Positions 11,776 through 19,713 are shown, counted from the first letter of the stretch. The stretch: 64,000 nt of DNA from Flavobacterium pectinovorum (GCF_900142715.1 NZ_FRBX01000002.1:434001-498000); one strand, 5' to 3'. Program-made: numbers and translations. The notes: generated from the sequence alone by a model not told the origin.

Positions 11776-12954
11776 TTATTTAATTAGTATCTGATTGTTT
11801 TTTATGGTGTAATTAATGCCATGAATATCATTAAAATAACTCATCACATTTTCTATAGATTCTTCTTTAAAACTTGCGTTGAATTTTTCGTTAGCCAGTT
11901 TTTCGTTTTTATTGATGATCGTAACATTATAGCGTCTTTCCAATTTTGTTATGATATTTTTGAAAGTCATATTCCTGAAAGTCAATCCGCCATTAATCCA
12001 TGAAGTGTAAATGTCTGTGATTACTGGTTTGGTCATAATTGAGGCGTTTTCTTTATTGAAACTTCCTTTGTAACCCGGCTTCAAAATCGTATTTTTATCA
12101 GCATTAAAATCTTCATTACTATTGTACATTCCCACAGATCCTTCTACCAAAACAACATCTGTTGCAGCATCTTCGGGATAATTAGAAACATTAAAATGGG
12201 TTCCTAAAACACGCACATTTAAGTTGTCAGCATTTACTATGAAAGGGTGTTTTTTATCTTTTGCAACATCAAAAAATGCTTCTCCGTCAAGAAAAACCTG
12301 TCTGTTTTCGCCCGCAATAAATTTTACCGGATATTTTAAAGTTGTTCCTGAATTCAGATGAACAAGCGTTCTGTCTGACAATTGCAACTGGAATTTTTTA
12401 CCGTACGGAATTTTAATTGTGTTATAAGAAACTTTCTCCAAATCTGAATTGTTTTCGTAAACCAGTTTATTTCCAGACTGATTTCCAACAACATTTCCTT
12501 TTGAATCTAAAACCTGAACAGAATTATCTTCATGAATAATCTGCACTTTTCCATTTTCTAATTGTAAAACAATATCCGTGCTTTTAAAGTCGAATTTTGG
12601 CTGAATGGTTTTATTCTGAATATTTTGTTTGTAGAAAAATCCAATTCCCAATAAAACCACAACCGAAGCTGCGATTGCAATGTATTTTTTGAAGTGAGAT
12701 TTTTTAGGAGCAATATCAATAGTAGTTTCATTTTCTTTTGATGAAGTCAAAATGTTCATGAAAATATCATCGGCCTTTTGCGGACTCATTTTCGGCATTT
12801 CTCCCAAAAGATTTTGAATATCTTCTACAGAAGGAAAATCATCCGTAAGTTTATTTTTTTTGTAATATGCAATTACCTCGTTTGTTTCTTCGGGCGTACA
12901 TTGGTTTAAAACAAACTTTTGTAATAGGTCTTTTATTTCAGAATTTGAATTCAT
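11776..12954 (-). CDS. FecR-family anti-sigma factor
   Basis: Inner-membrane regulator that holds the cognate ECF sigma factor until the SusC STN domain signals substrate. The 392-residue protein has a cytoplasmic N-terminal region with sigma-binding character (about 1-85), one transmembrane helix (IAIAASVVVLLGIGFFY, about 91-107) and a periplasmic FecR domain (about 170-280, with GEAFFDVAKDKKHPF and VLGTHFNVSNY). It ends in a DUF4974-type STN-like domain (about 310-392). It lies between the ECF sigma gene upstream and susC downstream, the standard order for this signalling system. Confidence 0.94.
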   Translation of the reverse strand: MNSNSEIKDLLQKFVLNQCTPEETNEVIAYYKKNKLTDDFPSVEDIQNLLGEMPKMSPQKADDIFMNILTSSKENETTIDIAPKKSHFKKYIAIAASVVVLLGIGFFYKQNIQNKTIQPKFDFKSTDIVLQLENGKVQIIHEDNSVQVLDSKGNVVGNQSGNKLVYENNSDLEKVSYNTIKIPYGKKFQLQLSDRTLVHLNSGTTLKYPVKFIAGENRQVFLDGEAFFDVAKDKKHPFIVNADNLNVRVLGTHFNVSNYPEDAATDVVLVEGSVGMYNSNEDFNADKNTILKPGYKGSFNKENASIMTKPVITDIYTSWINGGLTFRNMTFKNIITKLERRYNVTIINKNEKLANEKFNASFKEESIENVMSYFNDIHGINYTIKNNQILIK

Positions 12955-13142
12955 TACGAATTGATTTTAGTTCGGGTTTTATATAATACAGTTGAAAGGA
13001 AGTTAAGTACTACTCAAACGTTGTAATTTTTTTAATTTTAACATATTGAAGAAAGGAAAAAACCTGTGAAATATTGATTTTGTTGAGGTTTTTAATGAAA
13101 AATATTTTTAAAATTTTTTCAGGTTTTTGAAGAAACGAACCA

Positions 13143-13252
13143 TTTTTGTCATCCTGACGAAGGAAGGATCACACTAGTAGATCGACAAAGATTGGTGATT
13201 TTGTTTGCGGAGTTTCTTGTGTGATTTCTCCCTTCGCTCGAAATGACAAAAA
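13143..13252. repeat. Long intergenic palindrome (TTTGTCAT...ATGACAAA)
   Basis: In the 385-base gap between the sigma and fecR genes, arms at about 13143-13174 and 13219-13252 (starting TTTTTGTCAT and ending ATGACAAAAA, each containing GTGTGAT/ATCACAC and a CTTCG/CGAAG core) are inverted with several mismatches around a 44-base spacer. The shape matches the dispersed palindromic repeats common in Bacteroidota intergenic DNA. Only one copy is present here. The rest of the gap is AT-rich and holds no gene. Confidence 0.65.
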
Positions 13253-13282
13253 TATGGCATAAACCCTGGCGTCCTTTGTGGT

Positions 13283-13317
13283 TAAAACAAAAAAAATCAC
13301 CCGGAAAGGGTGATTTT
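13283..13317 (-). terminator. Rho-independent terminator candidate after the ECF sigma gene
   Basis: A perfect 10-base stem (AAAATCACCC at 13293-13302 with GGGTGATTTT at 13308-13317) with a 5-base loop, followed on the minus strand by a T-rich tract. It lies about 22 bases after the sigma stop codon and would separate the sigma transcript from fecR. Confidence 0.75.
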
Positions 13318-13339
13318 GATGGTTAAAGGGTATTTTGGT

Positions 13340-13903
13340 TTAGATAATTTCATCATGAACCTGAAAAAAGACTCGCATCGATTCTAATGCTTTGCTCATT
13401 TGATTCCTGACTGTATTTATAGAGATGCCGAGTTCCTGACTTATTTCTTCGTAACTCATGCCTTTCTTTCGTGACATTTTAAAAATTTGTTTCCGTTTAG
13501 GAGGTAATTGATTCATAGCTTCTTTTCGAAGTTTTTTGCAATCTTCTTCGCGAATCGAGTAATCGCCATATTCATGAGATTTTTGGCTTTCATAGAAAAT
13601 CTCTTCTTTAAGAAGTACTTCGTTTGCTGCTTTGTTTAAGAAATTAAAAGCCTGATTTCGGGCAATTGTAAAAATATAGGCCTTAAAAGATTGTTCCAGA
13701 TTTAAGTTTTCCCGATTTTGCCAGACTTTCATAAAAACATCCTGAACATTTTCTTCAGCAGCTTCTTTTGATTTTAAAATGCTAATGCTATAACCATAGA
13801 TTTCCTGATAGTATAAATCAAAAAGTTGACGAAATGCTTTTTCGTTGCCATTTTTGAGTTCACTAACCAATAATTTTTCGCTATTGTTGTTCGCTTCTAA
13901 CAT
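13340..13903 (-). CDS. ECF (sigma-70 family) RNA polymerase sigma factor
   Basis: Alternative sigma factor expected to turn on the starch locus when freed by the adjacent FecR. It has 187 residues: region 2 (about 25-95, with QEIYGYSISILKSKEAAEE and VFMKVWQNRE) and region 4 (about 125-175, with LPPKRKQIFKMSRKKGMSYE and the helix-turn-helix ISINTVRNQMSKAL). Length and the absence of region 3 are typical for FecI-like factors. It is transcribed toward fecR but has its own terminator candidate. A housekeeping-type promoter (13983-14012) precedes it. Confidence 0.95.
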   Translation of the reverse strand: MLEANNNSEKLLVSELKNGNEKAFRQLFDLYYQEIYGYSISILKSKEAAEENVQDVFMKVWQNRENLNLEQSFKAYIFTIARNQAFNFLNKAANEVLLKEEIFYESQKSHEYGDYSIREEDCKKLRKEAMNQLPPKRKQIFKMSRKKGMSYEEISQELGISINTVRNQMSKALESMRVFFQVHDEII

Positions 13904-13982
13904 TAATTTAATTAGTCTTTATTTAATTCTAATTATATTAGGATACTATCAAAATGAGTGGTCTTATTTGTTGACAGGTTAG

Positions 13983-14012
13983 CAAATATATAAAAATATA
14001 ATTCGCAACAAA
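13983..14012 (-). promoter_or_regulatory. Promoter of the ECF sigma gene
   Basis: On the minus strand TTTG (14012-14009), an 18-base spacer and TATATTTG (13990-13983) match the Bacteroidota consensus. The rest of the 380-base gap 13904-14283 holds the terminator of the next gene and otherwise AT-rich sequence with no credible gene. Confidence 0.7.
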
Positions 14013-14211
14013 TAGCATATAAAAAAACTTAATTAAAGTTTTTTTAATAAAATTTTAACGAATCCCTAGCAACGGTGCATAGGAATTGATTTTACGGGTT
14101 TATAAAATTTTTGATGGAATTTGTTAAAAAGCTGTAATTGCTGATATTTACAAGGAATATTCTTATGCTGAACTTTAAACACAACTCGATTTACAATATG
14201 ATTAAAAAGAT

Positions 14212-14244
14212 AAAATCCTTTTATCTAAAAGACAAAAGGATTTT
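14212..14244 (-). terminator. Terminator candidate after the ACT-like gene
   Basis: An 11-base perfect stem (AAAATCCTTTT and AAAAGGATTTT) with an inner TCT/AGA pairing lies about 40 bases past the stop codon of the gene at 14284-14940. T-rich minus-strand sequence follows. Confidence 0.7.
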
Positions 14245-14283
14245 ATAAGTGCAGAATTGTAGGATTCTATTTTTTTATTTTAA

Positions 14284-14940
14284 TTAGTTTTTCAAATCTT
14301 TAATTACTTTAAAAGCAACATCAACCTGATCTTCACCAACTAAAATGGTGAATTCATTTGAAGTTGAAATTACCTCATTTATAATAATTCCTTCCCAAGC
14401 CAAACGCTGGAAAATGAAATAATAAATACCAGGAACTACGATGTTTTCTTTTGGTAATTTTACTGTTATTGAAGCCAGATTATCTAATTTCTGAATTAGT
14501 TTTTCGCGCATAAAATGTTTTTCAACTAAATGATTTACGCTGCTGCTAACCACGATGTTAGTTTCATTTACACCACGGGATGAGGTATAAAAAATATCAG
14601 ATAAAACATTAATATCAGAAATTAAATCTGCTTGTTTGTTCAATACAGTTTCTGAAGCTGCAAAGGTATAATCTGTTAATTCAGAACGAACTGTAATCTC
14701 ACCAATATTCTTAATTACCTTATTAATTTTATGGTTCAATTTAAAATCTAATTCTTCTGTGAGCCGTTTTAGCGACATTACAACGGCGCCTTGTTTCACT
14801 TCTTTACCAAATTCACTTTCAAGTTCTGTCATAATGTTCCTGGACAGAGAAGTTAAGTTGATAATTCCAAGCGACAATGCATTTAGTAAAAATGGCTTTG
14901 TTTTGATGTAATTTTCTACAATTGATGAAACGGTTTTCAT
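14284..14940 (-). CDS. ACT-like domain protein of unknown role
   Basis: A 218-residue soluble protein with no signal peptide or membrane segment. The C-terminal half (about 145-218) reads like ACT-type ligand-binding folds: LDNLASITVKLPKENIVVPG, then LAWEGIIINEVIST and EFTILVGEDQVDVAFKVI. The N-terminal 60 residues are helical. Close homologues in flavobacteria are, as I recall, often labelled aspartate kinase, but no kinase domain is present here. The name would therefore be wrong; an ACT sensor is the most I can support. It stands alone with its own promoter and terminator candidates. Ligand and partner are unknown. Confidence 0.6.
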   Translation of the reverse strand: MKTVSSIVENYIKTKPFLLNALSLGIINLTSLSRNIMTELESEFGKEVKQGAVVMSLKRLTEELDFKLNHKINKVIKNIGEITVRSELTDYTFAASETVLNKQADLISDINVLSDIFYTSSRGVNETNIVVSSSVNHLVEKHFMREKLIQKLDNLASITVKLPKENIVVPGIYYFIFQRLAWEGIIINEVISTSNEFTILVGEDQVDVAFKVIKDLKN

Positions 14941-15007
14941 AATTCTTTTTTTTTTTTTGTAACTTAATTGGGTTGGTTTAGTTTAATAGGGTTGTTATAA
15001 AACCTTG

Positions 15008-15039
15008 CAAATATAAATAAAAAAACAATTTGTTACAAA
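15008..15039 (-). promoter_or_regulatory. Promoter of the ACT-like gene
   Basis: Minus-strand TTTG (15039-15036), a 20-base spacer and TATATTTG (15015-15008), about 68 bases before the start codon. Confidence 0.6.
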
Positions 15040-15059
15040 TATAACAATAAAAAATTATG

Positions 15060-15431
15060 TTAAAAATGGTAAAAAGCATCTGTAAGATGTTCAATTGCAA
15101 ATGTTTCATCCTTTTTTTGTACGGCAATTATGTCAAAACGAATTTCTAAATCTTCTTCAAAATCCTTTTCCCTATAGTTTATGTAGGCATTTATTGCTTT
15201 TACCAGTAATTGAATTTTTTTTTGCTTGACAAAATCTTGTGGCAACCCAAAATCTGTACTTGATCTTGTTTTGACTTCTATTACAGCTAAAAAATTATCT
15301 TTTTGTGCGATTATATCTATTTCTGCCTTTTGAAAAAGCCAGTTTCTATCGAGTATTTTATAGCCATTTTCGCGAAGATATTCTACCGCAAGTTCTTCTC
15401 CTTTTTTTCCGAGTTCGTTGTGTTCTGCCAT
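15060..15431 (-). CDS. yraN: YraN family (UPF0102) endonuclease-fold protein
   Basis: Small cytoplasmic protein of the Holliday-junction-resolvase/restriction-endonuclease fold; physiological role poorly known. The 123 residues carry the family signatures: HNELGKKGEELAVEYLRENG at the N-terminus, then ILDRNWLFQKAEIDIIAQKD and FLAVIEVKTRSSTDFG, i.e. the E...D...ExK nuclease-like pattern. Length matches the family. A palindromic repeat begins just after its start codon region, on the upstream side. Confidence 0.9.
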   Translation of the reverse strand: MAEHNELGKKGEELAVEYLRENGYKILDRNWLFQKAEIDIIAQKDNFLAVIEVKTRSSTDFGLPQDFVKQKKIQLLVKAINAYINYREKDFEEDLEIRFDIIAVQKKDETFAIEHLTDAFYHF

Positions 15432-15441
15432 TTTTGCTTTT

Positions 15442-15502
15442 TAGCCACGAAGTCGCAAAGACACAAAGTTAATTTCTTTGCGTCTTTGCGACTTCGTGGC
15501 TA
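15442..15502. repeat. Intergenic palindrome (TAGCCACGAAGTCGCAAAG family)
   Basis: Arms of 27 bases at 15442-15468 and 15476-15502 pair with a single mismatch around a 7-base loop, filling nearly all of the gap between yraN and the carboxypeptidase gene. It shares the GCCACGAA edge with the element at 1977-2042. A very stable hairpin in RNA; no clean U-tract. Confidence 0.85.
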
Positions 15503-15514
15503 TTTTGAGTTATA

Positions 15515-16519
15515 TTATTTCTTAAAACTAAGTGTGCTTCCGGATGCGTTTACATCAATTGTCACTGTGCTTCCCATAATTAAAGCTCTGTTATCCTGAA
15601 TATGACCTGCCGGGAAATTAAAAATTACCGGAATATTGTATTTTTTAGTAACGTCATCAACAATTTCAACTGCATTTTTCCCCCATGGTACTTCGTTATC
15701 TTTCATTTTGGTCATGGCGCCAACTACAATTCCTTTTAGGTTTTCGATACAGCCATTTCTGCGTAAATTCATCATCATACGATCAATATGATATAGATAT
15801 TCGTCTAAATCTTCAATAAATAAAATTTTATCCTTACAGTCTATTGCCGATTGTGAACCTAATAAACTGTATAAAATAGACAGATTTCCACCCACTAATT
15901 CGCCGGTTGCAGTTCCAAAACGGTTCATTTTATCCGGCCCAACAGAATAGGAAAGAGGTTCGCCAAACAAACTCGATTTCATTGAGCTAATAGCAGCAGG
16001 AGTCGCACGCGGGATCGTTACGGGCATTACACCATGAATTGATTTATAACCCATCGTGTTTAAATGGTTGTGTAAAACAGTAACGTCGCTAAAACCAATA
16101 ATCCATTTTGGATGTTGTTTAAATTTGGTAAAATCAAGTAAATCAATCATTCTTACCGTTCCATAACCACCACGAACACACCAAATTGCTTTGATATTTG
16201 GATTGTCTAATTGTTTTTGAAAATCAGCGGCACGCTGTTCATCAGTTCCTGCAAGTTGATTATAATCAAGTCCAATTGTAGTTCCGACAACAGCTTCCAG
16301 ACCCCAGCTATGCAATAAATCGATTGTAGGCTTTAAGTTGTCATCTATATTCTTTCTGGCAGTTGCTAAAATGGCTACTGTATCTCCTTTTTGTAAATAA
16401 GGTGGTGTGATCATGTTTTGTTGAGATTGACAGGTGAATGATTGTAAGGCAAAAATAAGAAATACGAATTTACAGCAAGCAAAGTGTTTCTTTAAGTGAC
16501 GGAAATTATTCGTTTTCAT
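15515..16519 (-). CDS. S66 family LD-carboxypeptidase (LdcA/MccF-like)
   Basis: Serine peptidase that trims the terminal D-Ala from murein tetrapeptides in cell-wall recycling, or a related amidohydrolase. The 334-residue protein begins with a long basic/hydrophobic leader ending in SFTCQSQQ, so it is exported; whether that Cys is a lipobox is unclear. Family motifs: RGGYGTVRMIDLLDF, the nucleophile region IIGFSDVT (Ser), a catalytic Glu in FIEDLDEYLYHIDRMM and a catalytic His in PAGHIQDN. LdcA enzymes are usually cytoplasmic, so the leader is notable and common in Bacteroidota members. Function by family; substrate not proven. Confidence 0.88.
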   Translation of the reverse strand: MKTNNFRHLKKHFACCKFVFLIFALQSFTCQSQQNMITPPYLQKGDTVAILATARKNIDDNLKPTIDLLHSWGLEAVVGTTIGLDYNQLAGTDEQRAADFQKQLDNPNIKAIWCVRGGYGTVRMIDLLDFTKFKQHPKWIIGFSDVTVLHNHLNTMGYKSIHGVMPVTIPRATPAAISSMKSSLFGEPLSYSVGPDKMNRFGTATGELVGGNLSILYSLLGSQSAIDCKDKILFIEDLDEYLYHIDRMMMNLRRNGCIENLKGIVVGAMTKMKDNEVPWGKNAVEIVDDVTKKYNIPVIFNFPAGHIQDNRALIMGSTVTIDVNASGSTLSFKK

Positions 16520-16577
16520 GTTTTTTCTTTTGCTTAAAATTATAAATTATTTTTTAAATCAGATTTTGGTTAAATAA

Positions 16578-17654
16578 TTAACCGCCATATTGGTTTTGCA
16601 ATTTTTCTAAAAGCAGCATTAATCCTTTGTCGGCTTCCTCAGACTGTACATTTGCAAACAGAATAAAAGCTTTGTTTATTGCAGGGCAAATATACACTTT
16701 GGTTAAAAAAGTTCCCGGATTTCCATTGTGAAAAGAATATTGTAACTCATTATTCTTTTTAATTTCAGATTCCCATCCAAACGAAAATTCGAATAAACCA
16801 AAATGCATATAATTAAATTCTTTTGCGGTAAAATGTTTTGATTTTCCCAATAAACCCTGCAATTGCATTTGCGTAAATTTACAATAATCAGGCAAACTAA
16901 CATTTACATTTCCTGCCGATGAAAGCCAGTTGAGTTTATAATTTAATGCCGGAGCTTCGGGCTTTAAATCTTCATTATGTCCCCAGGGCTGTTTGATGTC
17001 TTTTAAATTTGGCTGACCAAAATCAAAATCGATATGTAAACTTTTGCCTAATTCTTTTACCAGAGTTTCGTAAGTTTTGCCTGTTGCTTTTTCGAGCATC
17101 AATCCCGCAGCAACATAACTTGGGTTTGACCAATAAACATCTTGTTTTTCTGAAATAGCAGGATTTTGTTTGAAAAACCAGGCGATAAATTTATAACGCT
17201 GTTGTTGATCGTTTCCCGTAACTTCTTTTTGGGTTGGCGTTTCATTTCCGTAAGACCATGTCGGGATGTGGGCTCTAAAAGTGATAAAATCCTGTAAAGT
17301 AAAATCGTAAGTTGCAGGATTGCTTTTTGCCTTTAGTTCCGGATATAAATCAAAGAATTTTGTATCCCATTTTATTTTTCCTTCTTTAACCAAAACAGCA
17401 GCAATATAACTTGTAATAGTTTTTGTAAGCGATCCTAAACGAAATTTATCATCCAGATTTGCTTTAAAATTGGTGTTAATTCGTTGATATCCCAAAGCTT
17501 CGATTTCTATAATTGAATCAGATGAAACAACGGCATAAGCCAATTCGGGAATATGATATTTTATTCTGATGCTATCTGCAAATGAACTTTTTTGCTGACT
17601 ATGAGAAAGGTTGAAAATAATAAATAAAACAGCAGCAAAAAGATTTTTTTTCAT
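16578..17654 (-). CDS. Exported serine hydrolase, beta-lactamase class C / PBP-like
   Basis: Penicillin-binding-protein-fold hydrolase of unknown substrate. The 358 residues begin with a signal peptide (LFIIFNLSHSQQ) and contain the SxxK motif in GSLTKTITSY (about residue 74). The second motif, normally YxN, reads WSN in VYWSNPSYVAAGLMLEKATG. A third HxG-type motif appears as HNGNPGTF near residue 310. It follows the S66 carboxypeptidase in the same direction with 58 bases between, so both could belong to a wall-modifying pair, though this is inference. Confidence 0.83.
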   Translation of the reverse strand: MKKNLFAAVLFIIFNLSHSQQKSSFADSIRIKYHIPELAYAVVSSDSIIEIEALGYQRINTNFKANLDDKFRLGSLTKTITSYIAAVLVKEGKIKWDTKFFDLYPELKAKSNPATYDFTLQDFITFRAHIPTWSYGNETPTQKEVTGNDQQQRYKFIAWFFKQNPAISEKQDVYWSNPSYVAAGLMLEKATGKTYETLVKELGKSLHIDFDFGQPNLKDIKQPWGHNEDLKPEAPALNYKLNWLSSAGNVNVSLPDYCKFTQMQLQGLLGKSKHFTAKEFNYMHFGLFEFSFGWESEIKKNNELQYSFHNGNPGTFLTKVYICPAINKAFILFANVQSEEADKGLMLLLEKLQNQYGG

Positions 17655-17785
17655 TTTTTAATAAAGGAATTGAGTCAGCAAGTTACAAGACAAATTGCAA
17701 TAAAAAAACACAAAACCAAAATTAAAATAAATATAATTTTCTTACAAATAATTAAATGTTTACTTTAGATTTTTATTCAACACCA

Positions 17786-18892
17786 ATGACACATAAGCTT
17801 AAAGTAAAGTTCTTATTCGTATTCTTTTTTTCAATTTCTTGTTTGTTTGCACAATCTAAAAAGTACACAATTCACACCGTAGCTTTTTATAATTTCGAAA
17901 ATCTATTTGACACTATAAATGATCCAACTACACATGATGACGAATGGACGCCAACCGGAATTCAAAATTGGACAAAAGAAAAATATCAGCAAAAATTAAA
18001 AAACCTTTCAATCGTTTTGTCAGATATTGGAAGTCCGGAGAACCCAAACGCACCAACAATAATTGGTGGTTCTGAAATTGAAAACAGAGGTGTTTTAGAA
18101 GATTTAATCAAAGAACCCAAATTGCTTAAATTCGATTACGGAATCATTCATTTTGATTCTCCGGATAAACGAGGAATTGATGTGGCGTTATTGTATCAGA
18201 AAAAATATTTTAAGCCAACATCCTATTCAAACATACCTTTATATATTTTCAAAAATAAAGAGGCTATCAAAGAAGATGAAAAGGAAGAAACTGAAAACGA
18301 GGAAGTAAAAATAAAACATCAAAACAATAGGGTTTTTACAAGAGATCAGCTTTTAGTGACCGGCTATTTAGAAGGTGAAGAAATAAGCATTATAGTCAAT
18401 CACTGGCCGTCGCGCTCTGGCGGAGAAAAAACTTCGAGTAAATTTCGGGAAGAAGCGGGCAAATTAAACAGAAAAATTATCGATTCGCTACAGCGTATAA
18501 ATCCAAATGCGAAGGTAATTACGATGGGAGATTTAAATGATGGACCTTATAATAAAAGTGTAAAAGAAGCTTTGGGTGCAAAAGCAAAAAAGGCAGATGT
18601 TCCTGAATTTGGCATTTATAATCCTTTTGAAGAAATGTTTTATAAAGGAATGGGAACGTTGGCTTTTCGGGATTCCTGGGATATTTTTGATCAGATTATA
18701 ATATCAAAATCATTGATTGATCCTGATTTTGATTCTTTTAAATTTTGGAAAGCCGGTATTTTCAACAGATCTTATCTTATCCAGACTTCCGGAAAATATA
18801 AAGGATATCCGTTGCGGCATACATTGACAGAAGTTGGTTTTAGCGATCACTTTCCGGTTTATATTTATTTGATAAAAGAGATGAGATTGTAG
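17786..18892 (+). CDS. Secreted endonuclease/exonuclease/phosphatase family protein
   Basis: DNase I-like metallo-hydrolase, probably a secreted nuclease or phosphodiesterase. I choose the ATG at 17786 over the in-frame 17756 because it puts the basic/hydrophobic signal peptide (KLKVKFLFVFFFSISCLFAQ) at the N-terminus. The 368-residue product shows the fold's motifs: VAFYNFENLFDT, GGSEIENRGVLEDL, VNHWPSRSGG, MGDLNDGP and the terminal SDHFPVY. The stop codon lies inside a palindromic repeat element (18888-18961). No operon partner. Confidence 0.85.
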   Translation: MTHKLKVKFLFVFFFSISCLFAQSKKYTIHTVAFYNFENLFDTINDPTTHDDEWTPTGIQNWTKEKYQQKLKNLSIVLSDIGSPENPNAPTIIGGSEIENRGVLEDLIKEPKLLKFDYGIIHFDSPDKRGIDVALLYQKKYFKPTSYSNIPLYIFKNKEAIKEDEKEETENEEVKIKHQNNRVFTRDQLLVTGYLEGEEISIIVNHWPSRSGGEKTSSKFREEAGKLNRKIIDSLQRINPNAKVITMGDLNDGPYNKSVKEALGAKAKKADVPEFGIYNPFEEMFYKGMGTLAFRDSWDIFDQIIISKSLIDPDFDSFKFWKAGIFNRSYLIQTSGKYKGYPLRHTLTEVGFSDHFPVYIYLIKEMRL

Positions 18893-18961
18893 AGACGCAC
18901 CGCAGTGCGTCTACGTTCCTATAATAAAAACCGATAAGACGCACTGCGGTGCGTCTCTACA
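18888..18961. repeat. Perfect 25-base inverted repeat (GTAGAGACGCAC family)
   Basis: Arms at 18888-18912 and 18937-18961 are exact reverse complements of 25 bases, separated by 24 bases. Each arm is itself a small hairpin (AGACGCAC-CGCA-GTGCGTCT type). The left arm supplies the TAG stop of the preceding gene. A related single copy sits at 57971-57995. Confidence 0.93.
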
Positions 18962-19000
18962 AATTCACTATCTTAGCTTTTCATAAAATTCTAAAAGAAA

Positions 19001-19540
19001 ATGTCAATAGCAAAACCTTTTAACCTTACCAAATGGATCGACGAAAACCGTCATTTACTTAAACCGCCTGTTGGAAACAAAAATCTTTATGTAGATTCCG
19101 GTGATTATATTGTAATGATTGTTGCAGGTCCAAATGCCCGAAAAGATTATCATTATAACGAAACCGAAGAGCTTTTTTATCAGCTTGAAGGAAGTATAAA
19201 AGTGGTTATTCAGGAAGATGGTGAACGCAAAGAAATGGAATTACATGCGGGTGATATGTATCTTCATCCTGCAAAAATCCCACATTCTCCTGTTCGTTCC
19301 GAAGGTTCAATAGGTTTGGTAATCGAGCGCAAACGTGCCGGAAAAGAATATACTGATGGATTGCTTTGGCATTGTGATAATTGCAATCATAAACTATATG
19401 AAGTGTTTTTTGAATTGCATAATATAGAGAAAGATTTCCTGCCACATTTTGAACATTTCTATAACTCTGAAGATTTAAGAACCTGCGATAATTGCGGAAC
19501 TGTAATGGAAAGTGATCCTAGATTTGTTGCGAAGAAATAG
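19001..19540 (+). CDS. nbaC: 3-hydroxyanthranilate 3,4-dioxygenase
   Basis: Ring-cleaving dioxygenase of the kynurenine route: converts 3-hydroxyanthranilate to 2-amino-3-carboxymuconate semialdehyde with Fe(II) and O2, in the cytoplasm. The 179-residue single-cupin protein has the iron ligands in YHYNETEELFYQLEG (His, Glu) and HPAKIPHSPVR (His). Two CxxC pairs (CDNCNH and CDNCGT) in the C-terminal tail form the rubredoxin-like site of the bacterial enzyme. Other kynurenine-pathway genes are not in the window, so it is an isolated member here. Also known as haaO. Confidence 0.93.
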   Translation: MSIAKPFNLTKWIDENRHLLKPPVGNKNLYVDSGDYIVMIVAGPNARKDYHYNETEELFYQLEGSIKVVIQEDGERKEMELHAGDMYLHPAKIPHSPVRSEGSIGLVIERKRAGKEYTDGLLWHCDNCNHKLYEVFFELHNIEKDFLPHFEHFYNSEDLRTCDNCGTVMESDPRFVAKK

Positions 19541-19571
19541 TTTTTTAGGAGCTAATCTAGCTATTCGTTCC

Positions 19572-19608
19572 AATCTTTTGTGTCCGTCGCAACTAACACA
19601 AAAGGATT
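19572..19608. repeat. Hairpin-forming intergenic sequence
   Basis: AATCTTTTGTGT (19572-19583) pairs with ACACAAAAGGATT (19596-19608) with one mismatch. The surrounding 19549-19630 has a GC content and style unlike the AT-rich flanks and, from memory, resembles a dispersed flavobacterial repeat. Only this copy is present. Confidence 0.5.
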
Positions 19609-19667
19609 TCCACTTCTATCTGGGCTAATTCATTATAGTAATATTTTTATTTAAGAAAGAATAATAT

Positions 19668-19713
19668 TATATTTGTATCATAAATGAAATAAAATTAAAC
19701 CATAAATGATACA
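19668..19713 (+). promoter_or_regulatory. Promoter and autoregulatory operator candidate of the antitoxin gene
   Basis: TATATTTG at 19668-19675 is a consensus -7 element. It is overlapped by TGTATCAT (19674-19681), whose exact inverse ATGATACA (19706-19713) contains the start codon. CATAAATGA also occurs as a direct repeat at 19679-19687 and 19701-19709, 22 bases apart. The layout suits a dimeric HTH repressor blocking both transcription and the start site. Confidence 0.6.

Noticed and set aside
14198..14248. 16-codon open frame in the gap after the ACT-like gene
   Set aside because: It coincides with the terminator hairpin, which explains the sequence better.
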